Below, in pieces: positions 1 through 6,477 of a stretch of 8,314 bases of DNA (the first letter of the stretch is position 1; each line of letters begins with the position of its first letter). The position numbers and the translations under genes are program-made. The stretch covers positions 1 through 8,314 of the forward strand of contig JAUMWZ010000067.1 in NCBI GenBank assembly GCA_030529405.1. The letters run 5' to 3'. Source of the stretch: Bacteroides sp. GTDB lineage: Bacteria; Bacteroidota; Bacteroidia; Bacteroidales; Bacteroidaceae. A model generated the notes under the pieces. That model was given only the letters and a program-made list of their open reading frames with translations. It searched no databases and was not told the DNA's origin.

Positions 1-573
1 CAACATAACTCCGTATTGTGCGCCAAGTCCGTAAACTTGTTGGGCTATGTATTGTGCTTCTGATGATTTGTTTTGCATGATAGTGCCAAGAATGGCACCT
101 CCGTATTGTGTTAGCATCTGATTGCTGAGGCGTTCTGCCGAGTGTTTCGCTACGGCGTGTCCCACCTCGTGACCAACTACGATAGCCAATCCTTCTTCTG
201 TCTTAGTGATAGGAAGTATGCCTTCGTTTACTACAATCTTTCCGCCTGGCAGACAGAATGCGTTAGGAGTGTTGTCTTGCACCAAATGAAACTCCCACGC
301 ATAGTTTTTTATCTCTTGTTCAAGTCCGTTATCTCTCAGGTATTGCTCCACAGCTCTTGCTATCCTTGTGCCTACTCGCCTAACCATTTCGGTGTTGCTT
401 CTGTTGGTTGATAGCTTAGCCTTGCTCATATAGCTTCTGAAAGTGTTGTTGCTGAGGCTCATCACTTCTTGGTTTGAAACAAGCAACAGCTGTTTTCTTC
501 CTGTCACTGCCACTGTGCTACACGACAGCAACGACGTTATTGCTACGATTATAAGAAGTAGTTTTTTCATCAT
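1..573 (-). CDS. M48-family zinc metalloprotease lipoprotein, N-terminal part (cut by window edge)
   Basis: The 191 codons present start with a lipoprotein signal peptide (lysines at 3-4, hydrophobic stretch, lipobox LLSC with Cys18), so the mature protein should be lipid-anchored in the envelope, facing the periplasm. The zinc-binding HEVGH motif is at residues 135-139, with Glu136 as the expected catalytic base. The segment before it (NAFCLPGGKIVVNEGIL, 104-120) is the usual strand leading to the M48 active-site helix. The third zinc ligand, a downstream Glu in M48 enzymes, is beyond the window. Relatives such as LoiP and BepA degrade or quality-control envelope proteins; that role here is inferred. 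The frame is open to base 1. Two adjacent ATGs (573 and 570) could both serve as start; the first is used. The gene follows the lamin-tail lipoprotein by 19 bp and is probably the fourth gene of the pyrH-asd operon. Confidence 0.93.
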   Translation of the reverse strand, partial: MMKKLLLIIVAITSLLSCSTVAVTGRKQLLLVSNQEVMSLSNNTFRSYMSKAKLSTNRSNTEMVRRVGTRIARAVEQYLRDNGLEQEIKNYAWEFHLVQDNTPNAFCLPGGKIVVNEGILPITKTEEGLAIVVGHEVGHAVAKHSAERLSNQMLTQYGGAILGTIMQNKSSEAQYIAQQVYGLGAQYGVML

Positions 574-592
574 ATCTTTTTCTTTTATGGGT

Positions 593-1897
593 TTATGTGT
601 TTTCTTTCGTTGGTGTTCCTCCCGATGGGTGTTGCGATGAGTGCCAATTTTTGTCGTATTCTGATATGTCGGTAGGTCGTTTTTTCTCTATTGCTATTCC
701 TCTTTTGCTCTTCTTGTTGGTGGTGTGCATTGACTTGCTAAACCTGCATATATCTATCAAGTCGCCGTTAGAGATGTCTTTCTTTTTGCTGATAATTATA
801 GCTCCAGAGTCATTATTGTTGAAACGTGGCATTCTTGGCACTTTTACAATCTGCTCTTGGTTTGCTCCGTGCTTTTCAGTCAGCCTATACACACTTCTTG
901 AGAAGCAAATATATTGTTTTGGTTTGATTTTTAGCTGTTTTGTTTTGGAGTTTTTGCCAATTAGCTCTATTGTTGATATTATTTTAGTAGATTTTATCTT
1001 GTGTAGGTACAGCTGTGTTATGTTTAATGGCTTTTCTGTGTTTGCATATATTTCTATATATTCCTCTCCGTCATTTTCAGCGTCAAACATTATCTCGTTA
1101 ATTAGCAATTCCCTGCTGGTTTTGTATTGCGTGTAGCCTTCGTTACCTTGCTCTTTCTGGTCTTTGTCTTTCGCCTTGTCGTTGTCTGTGTCTTGGCTTT
1201 GCTCCGTAAACTCTGTTGCAGAAACATTAACGTGATGAAACCAAATGGAGTGATTTCCTTTTTGGGTGTAGTAGCACGCAATACCGCTACAAATACTCTC
1301 TTGGAAGGTGTTGTCTTTTGCTTTGCCTATCAGCTTATAGTCATTCTCGTTGTGATTTTTGTAGTACAATCTCCAATCTCCACTGTTGTTTCTCTCTGCC
1401 CGTACATATACATGCACGGTTTTGAGAGTTCTCATAAAGCCACTGCTTGCAATCAGTTCGTGACTTTTGTTGCCCTCTTTTCTGTTTAGCGATATGTGGT
1501 CTTTGTGTCCGCCTATCTTTATGTAGTATCCGTTAAGTTCTTCTGTGAGGTTTGTGTTGTCAGATGTTAGGAAGAAACATGCGTGGTTTTGTGCAGAGGG
1601 GTTGAACGACATCTTTACTGCAAACTCCCACCTTATGTTTTTTGCTTTGTCGTTCATAAAATAAAGGTGAGCTCTCTTGTCTGACTGTTTTATGTCTGCA
1701 AGATGCACACCTTCTTCTTGGCTTATAACAAACTTTTCTTTTTCTCCCAACCACTCAATGCTTGTCGTTAGGTGGTCGTCAAAATCTTCTTCGTCTGTTC
1801 TTGATGTAATGGAATAGCAACTACTAACAGCCATTAGGCATATAATAGCTGCTATTCTGAATGTTGTCTTTGCGTATGTGTTTAGTGTTCTACACAT
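593..1897 (-). CDS. Lamin-tail-domain lipoprotein with N-terminal beta-sandwich-like module
   Basis: This 434-residue protein has a lipoprotein signal peptide with lipobox VSSC (Cys27). The acidic TDEEDFDD just after it could favour surface export in Bacteroidota, but that is inference. Residues about 36-228 resemble the lectin-like sandwich module of large Bacteroidota surface proteins; cues are WEFAVKMSFNPS (90-101), LNGYYIKIG (121-129) and the DWRLYY strand (174-179). A charged, low-complexity Asp/Lys/Gln/Glu linker covers about 233-254. Residues about 263-432 fit a lamin tail domain: ELLINEIMFDAENDGEEYIEIY (263-284) at its start, a PRMPRFNNNDSGAIIIS turn (354-370), and a closing W-S-GGTP (418-429). 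Related proteins are often much longer, so this is a compact version. No catalytic residues are recognisable; a binding or structural role is most likely. The start ATG overlaps the last codons of asd by 8 bp, which suggests translational coupling. The domain calls rest on motif recall, not on a search. Confidence 0.87.
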   Translation of the reverse strand: MCRTLNTYAKTTFRIAAIICLMAVSSCYSITSRTDEEDFDDHLTTSIEWLGEKEKFVISQEEGVHLADIKQSDKRAHLYFMNDKAKNIRWEFAVKMSFNPSAQNHACFFLTSDNTNLTEELNGYYIKIGGHKDHISLNRKEGNKSHELIASSGFMRTLKTVHVYVRAERNNSGDWRLYYKNHNENDYKLIGKAKDNTFQESICSGIACYYTQKGNHSIWFHHVNVSATEFTEQSQDTDNDKAKDKDQKEQGNEGYTQYKTSRELLINEIMFDAENDGEEYIEIYANTEKPLNITQLYLHKIKSTKIISTIELIGKNSKTKQLKIKPKQYICFSRSVYRLTEKHGANQEQIVKVPRMPRFNNNDSGAIIISKKKDISNGDLIDICRFSKSMHTTNKKSKRGIAIEKKRPTDISEYDKNWHSSQHPSGGTPTKENT

Positions 1898-2897
1898 TCT
1901 TTACTTTTATCAGATACTCGGCAATCTGTACTGCGTTCAGTGCCGCTCCCTTCTTTATTTGGTCGCTGACAGTCCAAAAAGTAAGTCCCTTGTCGTCGCT
2001 AATGTCTTTGCGAATACGTCCCACGTAAACAGGGTCTTTACCCGCAATGAACAAAGGCATAGGATATTCTTTCTTCTCAGGGTTGTCTTGCAACACTATT
2101 CCCTCTGCCTTACTGAATGCTTCGCGAGCTTGCTCAACGCTGATAGGCTCTTCTGTCTCTACCCAAATGCTTTCAGAGTGCGCTCTTAGTGCTGGCACAC
2201 GCACACACATTGCACTAACTTTTATGTCTGAGTGCATAATCTTTTGTGTCTCGTGATACATCTTCATCTCTTCTTTTGTATATCCGTTGTCTGTGAACAC
2301 GTCCACTTGTGGGATAAGATTGTATGCAAGTTGGTATGCAAACTTCTCTACCTTCACTGGCTCGTTAGCCAATACTTGGCGATATTGTTCATGCAGTTCG
2401 TCCATTGCCGCTGCACCCGCACCACTTGCTGCTTGATATGTTGATACTCTCACTCTCTTGATGTGCGATATGTTTTCTATTGCTTTAAGTGCCACAACCA
2501 TTTGTATGGTAGTACAGTTTGGATTAGCTATTATTCCACGTGGGCGATTTAGTGCATCTTCAGGGTTTACTTCTGGCACCACAAGAGGAACATCTTTGTC
2601 TAATCTGAATGCACTCGAGTTGTCAATCATAACTGCTCCGTGCTTAGTTATTGTGTCTGCAAACTCGATAGAAGTGCCTCCACCTGCCGAAGTAAAGGCT
2701 ATGTCCACTCCCTTGAAGTCGTCATTATGCTGAAGAAGTTTCACTTCTATATCTTTTCCTCTGAACTTATATTTCTTGCCTGCACTTCTTTCTGAACCGA
2801 ACAAAAGAAGTTCTGTCAAAGGGAAGTTTCTTTCTTCAAGCACACGTAAGAACTCTTGTCCTACTGCACCGCTTGCGCCAACAATTGCTACTCTCAT
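1890..2897 (-). CDS. asd: Aspartate-semialdehyde dehydrogenase
   Basis: Catalyses the NADPH-dependent reduction of aspartyl-4-phosphate to aspartate semialdehyde, the branch point to lysine/diaminopimelate, threonine and methionine. From the start chosen here it has 335 residues, close to the family norm. The Rossmann-fold loop VGASGAVG is at 6-13, the catalytic cysteine is Cys128 in ANPNCTT, and the active-site base is His240 in RVPALRAHSE (233-242). The C-terminal part ends with the usual FWTVSDQIKKGAALNAVQIAEYL. An in-frame ATG at 2954 would add 19 residues rich in Asn, Lys and Gln. I reject it because the family normally begins at MRVAIVGASG and A-rich sequence suited to a Bacteroidota start precedes the ATG at 2897. 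The gene lies 64 bp after pyrH, and its stop overlaps the start of the lamin-tail lipoprotein gene. Cytoplasmic; probably essential through peptidoglycan precursor supply. Confidence 0.97.
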   Translation of the reverse strand: MRVAIVGASGAVGQEFLRVLEERNFPLTELLLFGSERSAGKKYKFRGKDIEVKLLQHNDDFKGVDIAFTSAGGGTSIEFADTITKHGAVMIDNSSAFRLDKDVPLVVPEVNPEDALNRPRGIIANPNCTTIQMVVALKAIENISHIKRVRVSTYQAASGAGAAAMDELHEQYRQVLANEPVKVEKFAYQLAYNLIPQVDVFTDNGYTKEEMKMYHETQKIMHSDIKVSAMCVRVPALRAHSESIWVETEEPISVEQAREAFSKAEGIVLQDNPEKKEYPMPLFIAGKDPVYVGRIRKDISDDKGLTFWTVSDQIKKGAALNAVQIAEYLIKVKNV

Positions 2898-2961
2898 TTT
2901 CTGTTTGTTGTTATTAGATTTAGTATTTATTTGTTCGTTTTGTTTGTTTCCCACTGCTTAT

Positions 2962-3672
2962 TTATGGGTGTACGATAGTTCCTATCTTTTCTCCGCTAAG
3001 AAGTTTTTCTAAGTTGCCCACTGTGTCCATATCAAACACGATTATCGGCATATTGTTTTCTTTGCACATACATGTAGCCGTCAAGTCCATTACCTTCAAG
3101 CCTCTGTTTAGCACCTCGTCATAGCTGATAGTGTCAAACTTCGTTGCAGTAGGGTCTTTCTCTGGGTCGGCAGTATATATACCGTCCACACGAGTGCCTT
3201 TTAGCATTGCGTCAGCCTCTATCTCTATTGCCCTGAGCGATGAGCCAGTGTCTGTTGTGAAGAATGGGTTTCCCGTTCCGGCAGACATAATTACCACCTC
3301 ATTATTTTCTAGGCACTCAATAGCCTTCCATTTGCTGTAAAACTCTCCTATTGGCTCCATGCGTATTGCTGTAAGCACTCTTGCCTTAACGCCTTGTGCC
3401 ACCAAGGCAGAACTAAGTGCAAGACTGTTTATAACAGTAGCCAGCATACCCATTTGGTCGCCCTTCACTCTGTCGAACCCCTTGCTTGCTCCGCTCAATC
3501 CTCTGAATATGTTTCCGCCTCCGATAACTATCCCTACCTGCACTCCAAGTGCTTGTATCTTTTTTATCTGCTCTGCATACTCAGCCAAGTGCCCTTCGTC
3601 AATGCCATATTTCTTTTCGCCCATTAGGCTTTCACCGCTAAGTTTCAGCAGTATTCTCTTATATTTTGCCAT
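2962..3672 (-). CDS. pyrH: UMP kinase (uridylate kinase)
   Basis: Phosphorylates UMP to UDP with ATP in pyrimidine nucleotide synthesis. The bacterial enzyme is a cytoplasmic hexamer of the amino acid kinase fold, unrelated to eukaryotic UMP kinases. The 236-residue length is normal. Visible family motifs are LLKLSGESL (8-16), the glycine-rich GGGNIFRG (51-58), DQMGMLATVINSLAL (72-86), GTGNPFFTTDT (132-142) in the phosphate/UMP-binding region, and YTADPEKDP (166-174) in the ATP site. The start ATG gives MAKYKRILLKLSGE, the expected N-terminus. A TAnnTTTG -7 box lies 28 bp upstream. It appears to be the first gene of an operon with asd and two lipoprotein genes. In many bacteria pyrH sits with tsf and frr instead; neither is seen here. 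Confidence 0.98.
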   Translation of the reverse strand: MAKYKRILLKLSGESLMGEKKYGIDEGHLAEYAEQIKKIQALGVQVGIVIGGGNIFRGLSGASKGFDRVKGDQMGMLATVINSLALSSALVAQGVKARVLTAIRMEPIGEFYSKWKAIECLENNEVVIMSAGTGNPFFTTDTGSSLRAIEIEADAMLKGTRVDGIYTADPEKDPTATKFDTISYDEVLNRGLKVMDLTATCMCKENNMPIIVFDMDTVGNLEKLLSGEKIGTIVHP

Positions 3673-3699
3673 CTCTCTTACTTATATTTATATCCATTG

Positions 3700-3707
3700 C
3701 AAATTTA
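3700..3707 (-). promoter_or_regulatory. Putative -7 promoter box for the pyrH operon
   Basis: Read on the minus strand this is TAAATTTG, an exact match to the Bacteroidota -7 consensus TAnnTTTG, ending 28 bp before the pyrH start codon. That would give a leader of roughly 20 nt. No clear TTTG -33 box is present at the usual distance; the nearest candidate, ATTG at 3725-3722, is a few bases too close. No terminator hairpin separates this site from the upstream small lipoprotein gene, so read-through from that gene is also possible. Confidence 0.45.
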
Positions 3708-3786
3708 TTGAAAAAACATATCAATCTCTATTTATTACAAGTAAAAGTGTAGCTCTCTTAACATTGAGTTTTATGTAGTAATATTT

Positions 3787-4164
3787 TCACTCTCTGTTTA
3801 GTGACATTTTCATTTCTTTGTTGTAAGAAACTCTTCTTTTCAATTCAAACTTATTCTTGTTTAGAACAGTTATATCCCACTTTCCGATAATAGGAATATC
3901 CCATTCTCCAAACTTATTAAAAGAAATAGTTTTGCCTTTAATTTCGTAGTGGAACTCATAGTTTTTATTGTCGCTATTGAAAACAGTTCCTTTATTATCT
4001 TCTTCAAAAGAGATTATAATTTCTTTAGTATCATCATTTGTTATGCTTCCTTTCCATTTTGTGTTTATTACTAAATCATTAAATGTCTCCTCTTTATCAC
4101 AAGATGATAAAACAGATAATGTTACGACAGTAATCAGTAGCGTAAAAAGTTTTAATGTTTTCAT
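3787..4164 (-). CDS. Small lipocalin-like lipoprotein of unknown function, AT-rich
   Basis: This is a 125-residue protein with a clean lipoprotein signal: lysines at 2 and 5, a hydrophobic core, and lipobox LSSC with Cys22. The residues after the cysteine, DKEE, fit the Lys-(Asp/Glu)2 pattern reported as a surface-export signal for Bacteroidota lipoproteins, so an outer-surface location is plausible. The mature part has alternating beta-strand patterns: a Trp early (NTKWKGSI, 34-41), then IISFEEDNKGTV, FHYEIKGKTISF, and GKWDITVLNKNKFEL near the end. This resembles the small lipocalin-like lipoproteins common in Bacteroidales; the ligand is unknown. Hand counts give about 27% GC against about 42-50% in sampled lines of pyrH, asd and the MATE gene, so it may be a recent or poorly conserved acquisition. 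It lies between the MATE and pyrH genes, 114 bp upstream of pyrH. Confidence 0.85.
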   Translation of the reverse strand: MKTLKLFTLLITVVTLSVLSSCDKEETFNDLVINTKWKGSITNDDTKEIIISFEEDNKGTVFNSDNKNYEFHYEIKGKTISFNKFGEWDIPIIGKWDITVLNKNKFELKRRVSYNKEMKMSLNRE

Positions 4165-4199
4165 AATGTGTGTTGTTTAATTTGTTAGTTATTAGTACC

Positions 4200-4211
4200 A
4201 ACAAATTTGTT
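4200..4211. promoter_or_regulatory. 12-bp perfect palindrome, possible operator
   Basis: The sequence AACAAATTTGTT is its own reverse complement. Its near end is 35 bp upstream of the small lipoprotein start codon. It contains CAAATTTG, one base from the TAnnTTTG -7 consensus on the minus strand, so it could be an operator, part of a promoter, or both. In AT-rich intergenic DNA a chance origin is possible. Confidence 0.3.
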
Positions 4212-4253
4212 TGATTTATTCTAATTCACTATATCTATTTAGATGTTAAATGT

Positions 4254-4261
4254 CAAAAATA
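4254..4261 (-). promoter_or_regulatory. Possible -7 promoter box for the small lipoprotein gene
   Basis: On the minus strand this reads TATTTTTG, matching TAnnTTTG. It lies about 90 bp before the start codon at 4164. It overlaps the 3' arm and T-tract of the hairpin assigned as the MATE terminator, so the match could be a by-product of that T-tract. No -33 TTTG is visible at the expected distance. Confidence 0.27.
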
Positions 4262-4276
4262 CCTATACTTAGGTAT
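4255..4276 (-). terminator. Putative intrinsic terminator of the MATE transporter gene
   Basis: On the minus strand, 44 bp past the MATE stop codon, ATACCTA pairs perfectly with TAGGTAT across a 4-base AGTA loop and is followed by a run of T (five in a row including the last paired base). The stem is only 7 bp with 2 GC pairs, so it is a weak terminator, but its place between the MATE gene and the next gene supports it. Confidence 0.45.
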
Positions 4277-4319
4277 CTGTTTCTTCTTTAATACCTTCTT
4301 GTTGTGATAGGAGTATAAT

Positions 4320-5645
4320 CTACTCTTTGAATATTACATACTTCCATTGCAAAGTCTGCACCACTCCACGAGAAAACAAGTACAGTATGAATGCAAACCA
4401 GAGGGAGTGGTTTCCGTATGCGGTGTATAGCAGATTGTATGTTATGAAGAATACTGTTGTGGCTATAAACATGGAGATGAACATCTGAAGTGTGGCTGTT
4501 GCGCCAATGAATATCCCGTCCCACAAAAAGGCAGAGAAAGAAATCACGGGTATAATGCAAGCCCACGTGCTGAAAACGTATGCCATGTTTATGGTTTCTG
4601 CATCGTTTGTTAGCAGACTGATGATGAACTCATAACCTATGATATATGTAACAGTGAAAAGCAAAGACAAAGCTCCGCCCCAAGTGAACAATGCCTTTAC
4701 GCTATGTCTTACCCCCTCTTTGTCTTTTGCGCCAATATTTTTGCCCACAATAGCCTCTGCTGCAAAGGCAAACCCATCTATGAAATACGAAAAGATTACA
4801 AAAAACTGCATCAAGAGCGTGTTTGCCGCAAGCACCACTTCGCCCTGACGTGAGCCGTATGAGATGAAGAAAAGGCTTACAGATATAAGGCACACGGTGC
4901 GGAAGAATATGCTTGTGTTTACCGAGAAAAACTCTTTCCACTCCGAGAGCTTGCCTATTGGAGTGTGCAACAGTCGCTTTATATACTCCCCATATCTCTT
5001 TTTAAGTATGAACATCGACATTGCCACCGCGCAAAACTGTGATATGACCGTTCCCAAAGCAACTCCGCTGATGCCTGCTTTCATCGCATATACGAAGAAA
5101 AGGCTTAGCACAATGTTTATAATGTTTTGCGAAATAGCCACATACATCGGATACTTTGAGTTTTGCATACCTATGAACCACCCATTGAGTGAGTATAGCA
5201 TCAATGTAGGTACTGCTCCCCATATACAGATGTTGAAATATTCCTCCGCCAAGCTATGCACGCTATTGTTGGTGTGCATTATCGTCAGCAACACGTTGAA
5301 CAGAGCTTTGCCCGACACCAACAGCATAAGTCCTATGACTAAAGATATTACAAGCGATTTGAAGAGAGAAGCCTTTATCTCTCTCTTGCTGTTTTTTCCG
5401 TATGCTTGCGATGTTATTCCCGTTGTTCCCATTCGTAGAAACCCGAAAGCCCAGTATATGGTGTTTATTATTGCTGTTGCCACTGCTATGGCAGCGACGA
5501 ACGATGCTCCCCCGAAGTGTCCCACTATTGCAATATCCACAAAGCTAAGCAGTGGCACGGTTATGTTTGAAAGCACAGACGGCACAGCTATTTTTAGTAT
5601 AGCCTTGTGCAACGTTACGTTCTTGCTTACTGATATGTTATTCAT
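4320..5645 (-). CDS. MATE-family efflux transporter, DinF-like
   Basis: This is a 441-residue inner-membrane protein with about twelve hydrophobic segments, the normal MATE layout of two six-helix halves. MATE proteins export drugs or metabolites in exchange for H+ or Na+. The DinF-type signature RMGTTGITSQAYG is at 71-83, and GWFIGMQNSKYP at 155-166 is also typical. In the second half, DGFAFAAEAIVGKNIGAKD (290-308) and LWDGIFIGAT (374-383) mirror the first-half motifs. Asp37 in the first helix (SFVDIAIVG) matches the cation-coupling aspartate of DinF-type and archaeal MATEs. The substrate cannot be read from sequence. The gene is transcribed divergently from the TPR gene, has a -7 box 28 bp upstream of its start, and is followed by a hairpin, so it may be a single-gene unit. 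Confidence 0.96.
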   Translation of the reverse strand: MNNISVSKNVTLHKAILKIAVPSVLSNITVPLLSFVDIAIVGHFGGASFVAAIAVATAIINTIYWAFGFLRMGTTGITSQAYGKNSKREIKASLFKSLVISLVIGLMLLVSGKALFNVLLTIMHTNNSVHSLAEEYFNICIWGAVPTLMLYSLNGWFIGMQNSKYPMYVAISQNIINIVLSLFFVYAMKAGISGVALGTVISQFCAVAMSMFILKKRYGEYIKRLLHTPIGKLSEWKEFFSVNTSIFFRTVCLISVSLFFISYGSRQGEVVLAANTLLMQFFVIFSYFIDGFAFAAEAIVGKNIGAKDKEGVRHSVKALFTWGGALSLLFTVTYIIGYEFIISLLTNDAETINMAYVFSTWACIIPVISFSAFLWDGIFIGATATLQMFISMFIATTVFFITYNLLYTAYGNHSLWFAFILYLFSRGVVQTLQWKYVIFKE

Positions 5646-5673
5646 TTATTTACGTCTTTTACTTTTAGAAACG

Positions 5674-5681
5674 CAAAGGTA
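5674..5681 (-). promoter_or_regulatory. Putative -7 promoter box for the MATE gene
   Basis: On the minus strand this is TACCTTTG, matching TAnnTTTG, ending 28 bp before the MATE start codon. No clear TTTG -33 box is present; the spot 19 bp upstream reads AATG. It faces away from a second -7 box at 5704-5711, so the two promoters share a short divergent control region. Confidence 0.47.
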
Positions 5682-5703
5682 TGGTTTTCTGTGTGTTTTA
5701 CAT

Positions 5704-5711
5704 TAACTTTG
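5704..5711 (+). promoter_or_regulatory. Putative -7 promoter box for the TPR-yaaA-acetyltransferase-comF group
   Basis: TAACTTTG matches TAnnTTTG and lies 37 bp before the TPR gene start, which gives a leader of about 30 nt. No good TTTG -33 box is seen at the usual distance. The sequence that would carry the -33 element overlaps the region upstream of the opposing MATE promoter. Confidence 0.47.
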
Positions 5712-5712
5712 C

Positions 5713-5726
5713 AATATGTAATATGT
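5713..5726 (+). repeat. Short tandem repeat (two copies of AATATGT) at the presumed transcription start
   Basis: AATATGT occurs twice in a row directly after the -7 box at 5704-5711, where transcription of the TPR gene should begin. It could be a regulator half-site pair or a chance duplication in AT-rich sequence. Confidence 0.3.
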
Positions 5727-5748
5727 GAAATCTTAGGTATATACATCT

Positions 5749-6426
5749 ATGAGAAAGTTTATTGTCGTTTTTTCCTTTTTTATACCTGTTCTTCTATTTG
5801 CTCAGAAGAACATCATACTTATTGACGACATCAAGATGGCGCTCAAAGATGCAAGGTATGCACAAGCAACAATAATGTTTTCGCAGTTGATAGACAAAGA
5901 TATTGAGCAAAGCGAAAGGCTATATTGGGAAAGCAAATTTTACATAGGCGAAGTTTCGTCAGAGTTGGCATATCGCTTGGCTGTAAAATACGAGAGCAAC
6001 ATGGTATATAACAAAGCTTTTTTCTACTATAAGGAAGCACTATATGCTAAGCCAAACAGGGTGGACTGTATGTTGCCAATGGCTAACATATACCTCCGCT
6101 ATGGGGAGGAAGATAAGGCTGTGAAACTGTGTGAAAAGATTGCAGAAAAAGACGAAAACAACACGGAAGCCAACATAATATTAGGCAATTACTTCTTCTT
6201 TAAGGGAGAGGTAGAGAAACTAAAGGCTACCAAAGAATACAACTCAATAACCAAGCCCACAAGAATGCAATACGCTCGATACAGAGACAGATTAAACGAA
6301 ATATTTGCAACATTGTTTGATAAAGCACGCACACACCTCGACAAGGTAATGAAACAATTTCCGTCTACCGAGGCTAAGAAGACACTTGAAAAAATAGAAC
6401 TCATAGAGAAAGAAATTAAAGGGTAG
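5749..6426 (+). CDS. Secreted tetratricopeptide-repeat protein
   Basis: This 225-residue protein starts with a Sec signal peptide (Arg2, Lys3, hydrophobic 4-17, likely cleavage after LLFA at 18) and has no lipobox cysteine, so it is probably soluble in the periplasm. The rest is helical. TPR-like units can be seen at about 72-105 (SELAYRLAVKYE, then NKAFFYYKEALYAKPN) and 106-139 (MLPMANIYLRYGEEDKAVKLCEKIAEKDEN), with a further partial unit from about 140 and another from about 185 (ATLFDKARTHLDKVMKQFPS). TPRs bind partner proteins, and no catalytic motif is present; the partner is unknown. It is the first gene of a rightward group, 51 bp before yaaA, and diverges from the MATE gene. The start follows the promoter closely and gives a good signal peptide. 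Confidence 0.88.
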   Translation: MRKFIVVFSFFIPVLLFAQKNIILIDDIKMALKDARYAQATIMFSQLIDKDIEQSERLYWESKFYIGEVSSELAYRLAVKYESNMVYNKAFFYYKEALYAKPNRVDCMLPMANIYLRYGEEDKAVKLCEKIAEKDENNTEANIILGNYFFFKGEVEKLKATKEYNSITKPTRMQYARYRDRLNEIFATLFDKARTHLDKVMKQFPSTEAKKTLEKIELIEKEIKG

Positions 6427-6477
6427 CCTTTACACACAAAATCAAATCTTTACAACGTAAACAAAATTAAAACATAG

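Noticed and set aside
1130..1200. Imperfect short repeats within the lamin-tail gene (GTCTTTGTCTTTCGCCTTG-like)
   Set aside because: They encode the Asp/Lys-rich linker and are explained by low-complexity coding sequence; not a separate repeat element.
597..1489. Hydrophobic plus-strand open frames (179 and 120 codons) opposite the lamin-tail lipoprotein gene
   Set aside because: Their Phe/Leu/Val/Cys-rich composition is what the complement of a Lys/Asn/Glu-rich gene gives. The minus-strand gene has a signal peptide and domain motifs.
3673..3760. Repeated CTCTCTTA at 3673-3680 and 3753-3760 around the pyrH promoter
   Set aside because: Eight bases of low-complexity sequence, without conserved spacing or symmetry, are expected by chance.
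4864..5706. A 280-codon plus-strand open frame running opposite the MATE gene
   Set aside because: It is antisense to a well-supported MATE transporter and has no recognisable motifs; its long open frame follows from the codon pattern of the real gene.
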